This document shows positions 4,907 to 5,268 of a stretch of 5,268 bases of DNA, piece by piece. The notes beneath the pieces were generated by a model, which did no database searches, had not been told where the DNA came from, and worked only from the letters and a program-made list of their open reading frames with translations. Location: assembly GCA_012800625.1 (NCBI GenBank), contig JAAZIY010000268.1, forward strand, positions 1 to 5,268, in the 5' to 3' direction. Each line of letters begins with the position of its first letter. Position 1 is the stretch's first letter. The position numbers and the translations under genes were made by a program. The stretch is from Lentisphaerota bacterium (GTDB taxonomy: Bacteria; Verrucomicrobiota; Lentisphaeria; Oligosphaerales; Oligosphaeraceae).

Positions 4907-5083
4907 AATGCTAAACTCAGGCATAAAAAGGTGAATATGGTAAACAAATAATATAATGCCTGAATTGACAAGCAGGGGCAAAAGAGGACAAAACCCTCCT
5001 AAAAACGTATCCGGCATAAGCTTGAACACGAAGACACACTAAGCCGTAGCGATTTTTCCAGGATTTAAAAATTCACCTGACTA
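4907..5083. other. Helicase upstream region
   Basis: This stretch should contain the helicase promoter on the minus strand. TTGTCA (about 4967-4972) is a passable -35, but no matching -10 stands at 16-18 bp. On the plus strand TATAAT and TTGACA both occur but in the wrong order for a promoter. AGGAGGG at 4994-5000 (minus) looks like a ribosome binding site without a good start. Two decamer units of the dispersed array lie at 5024-5043. No gene is supported. Confidence 0.45.
5024..5043 (+). repeat. Two isolated decamer units
   Basis: GAACACGAAG and ACACACTAAG lie in tandem and match the 10-bp unit of the large arrays. They are separated from the right-hand element by about 40 bp of unrelated sequence and lack its end motif. 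They may be a decayed copy. Confidence 0.55.
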
Positions 5084-5200
5084 AGCTAGACCGCGTCCAA
5101 AAAGCCTTTGAGCCACTAAGGCACACGAAGGGGGGAGGACACGAAGGCACACGAAGTCACACGAAGGGCTTATGCGCCGCTTTTGGACGGGGTCTAAGCT
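5084..5200 (+). repeat. Decamer-array element, right copy, with terminal inverted repeats
   Basis: The element starts AGCTAGACCGCGTCCAAAA and ends TTTTGGACGGGGTCTAAGCT. The ends are inverted repeats: 5087-5102 pairs with 5181-5196 at 15 of 16 positions, and the AGCT beyond also pairs with one slipped base. Inside are decamers at 5111-5130 (AGCCACTAAG, GCACACGAAG), a six-base G-rich spacer, and three more at 5137-5166 (GGACACGAAG, GCACACGAAG, TCACACGAAG), followed by GGGCTTATGCG. It is homologous to 167-268 in opposite orientation, which has four units in the second block. The layout resembles a miniature inverted-repeat element. No transposase matching these ends is present; the ISL3 ends here are unrelated. 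Confidence 0.75.
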
Positions 5201-5268
5201 GCTTGAGAATACCGCGTTCACTAGCCATATGTCGCTTATTTTTAGCTCATCGTTTCAGTTGTTGAAAA
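5201..5268. other. Right-edge sequence without recognised feature
   Basis: This is A+T-rich sequence after the repeat element. A 13-base string ACCGCGTTCACTA (5211-5223) also occurs inside the IS leader at 1927-1939, but a match of this length is not unlikely by chance. No gene start or structure is supported. Confidence 0.4.

Noticed and set aside
4950..4975. Plus-strand TATAAT and TTGACA as a promoter
   Set aside because: The -10-like element lies upstream of the -35-like element, so the order is wrong, and no plus-strand gene follows.

Overview
The window reads as chromosomal DNA of a free-living bacterium. It holds two housekeeping-type genes on the minus strand, an insertion sequence that has split one of them, and repeat-rich flanks. 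The host genes are G+C-rich by eye and the insertion sequence is visibly more A+T-rich. Taxonomy cannot be fixed from the window. The decamer repeats built on CACGAAG/CACTAAG, and the GCTTACCCTGGGCTT...GCCCTTTCAGGGC motif at the left edge, resemble dispersed repeats I associate from memory with environmental PVC-type bacteria (Planctomycetes, Verrucomicrobia, Lentisphaerae). That is a weak guess.

Layout. Positions 1-382 carry no convincing gene: a small hairpin motif at the edge, then a 10-bp-periodic repeat element (167-268) ending in a long palindrome (253-286). Positions 383-1543 (minus) are an M20-family acetylornithine deacetylase (argE-like) with every metal-binding and catalytic motif present, but with an in-frame TAA at codon 132. 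Positions 1630-1827 (minus) are the orphaned 3' end of a DEAD-box RNA helicase gene. Positions 1828-3341 are a complete 1,514-bp ISL3-family insertion sequence with 17-bp terminal inverted repeats (16/17 identical), an 8-bp target duplication (CGTTTTCT) and one intact 406-aa transposase. Positions 3284-4906 (minus) are the rest of the helicase gene. Positions 4907-5268 hold the helicase upstream region and a second, inverted copy of the decamer element (5084-5200), which is bounded by its own inverted repeats.

How the parts fit. Removing the IS and one copy of the target duplication restores a single open frame for the helicase. It gains a 65-residue basic tail ending at 1630, only 86 bp upstream of the deacetylase start on the same strand. 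The ancestral order was therefore helicase then argE, possibly co-transcribed. The IS has replaced the native tail with 18 residues read from its own right end and separated the two genes. The argE stop codon is a second, independent lesion.

The most interesting structure lies in the leader of the IS. There is a 23-bp inverted repeat, a perfect 36-bp palindrome, and a long imperfect inverted repeat that folds the transposase ribosome binding site and start codon into a stem. The last resembles the fold-back inhibition that protects IS10/IS50 from read-through expression. I see no CRISPR array, tRNA, rRNA, or evidence of a defence or biosynthetic system.
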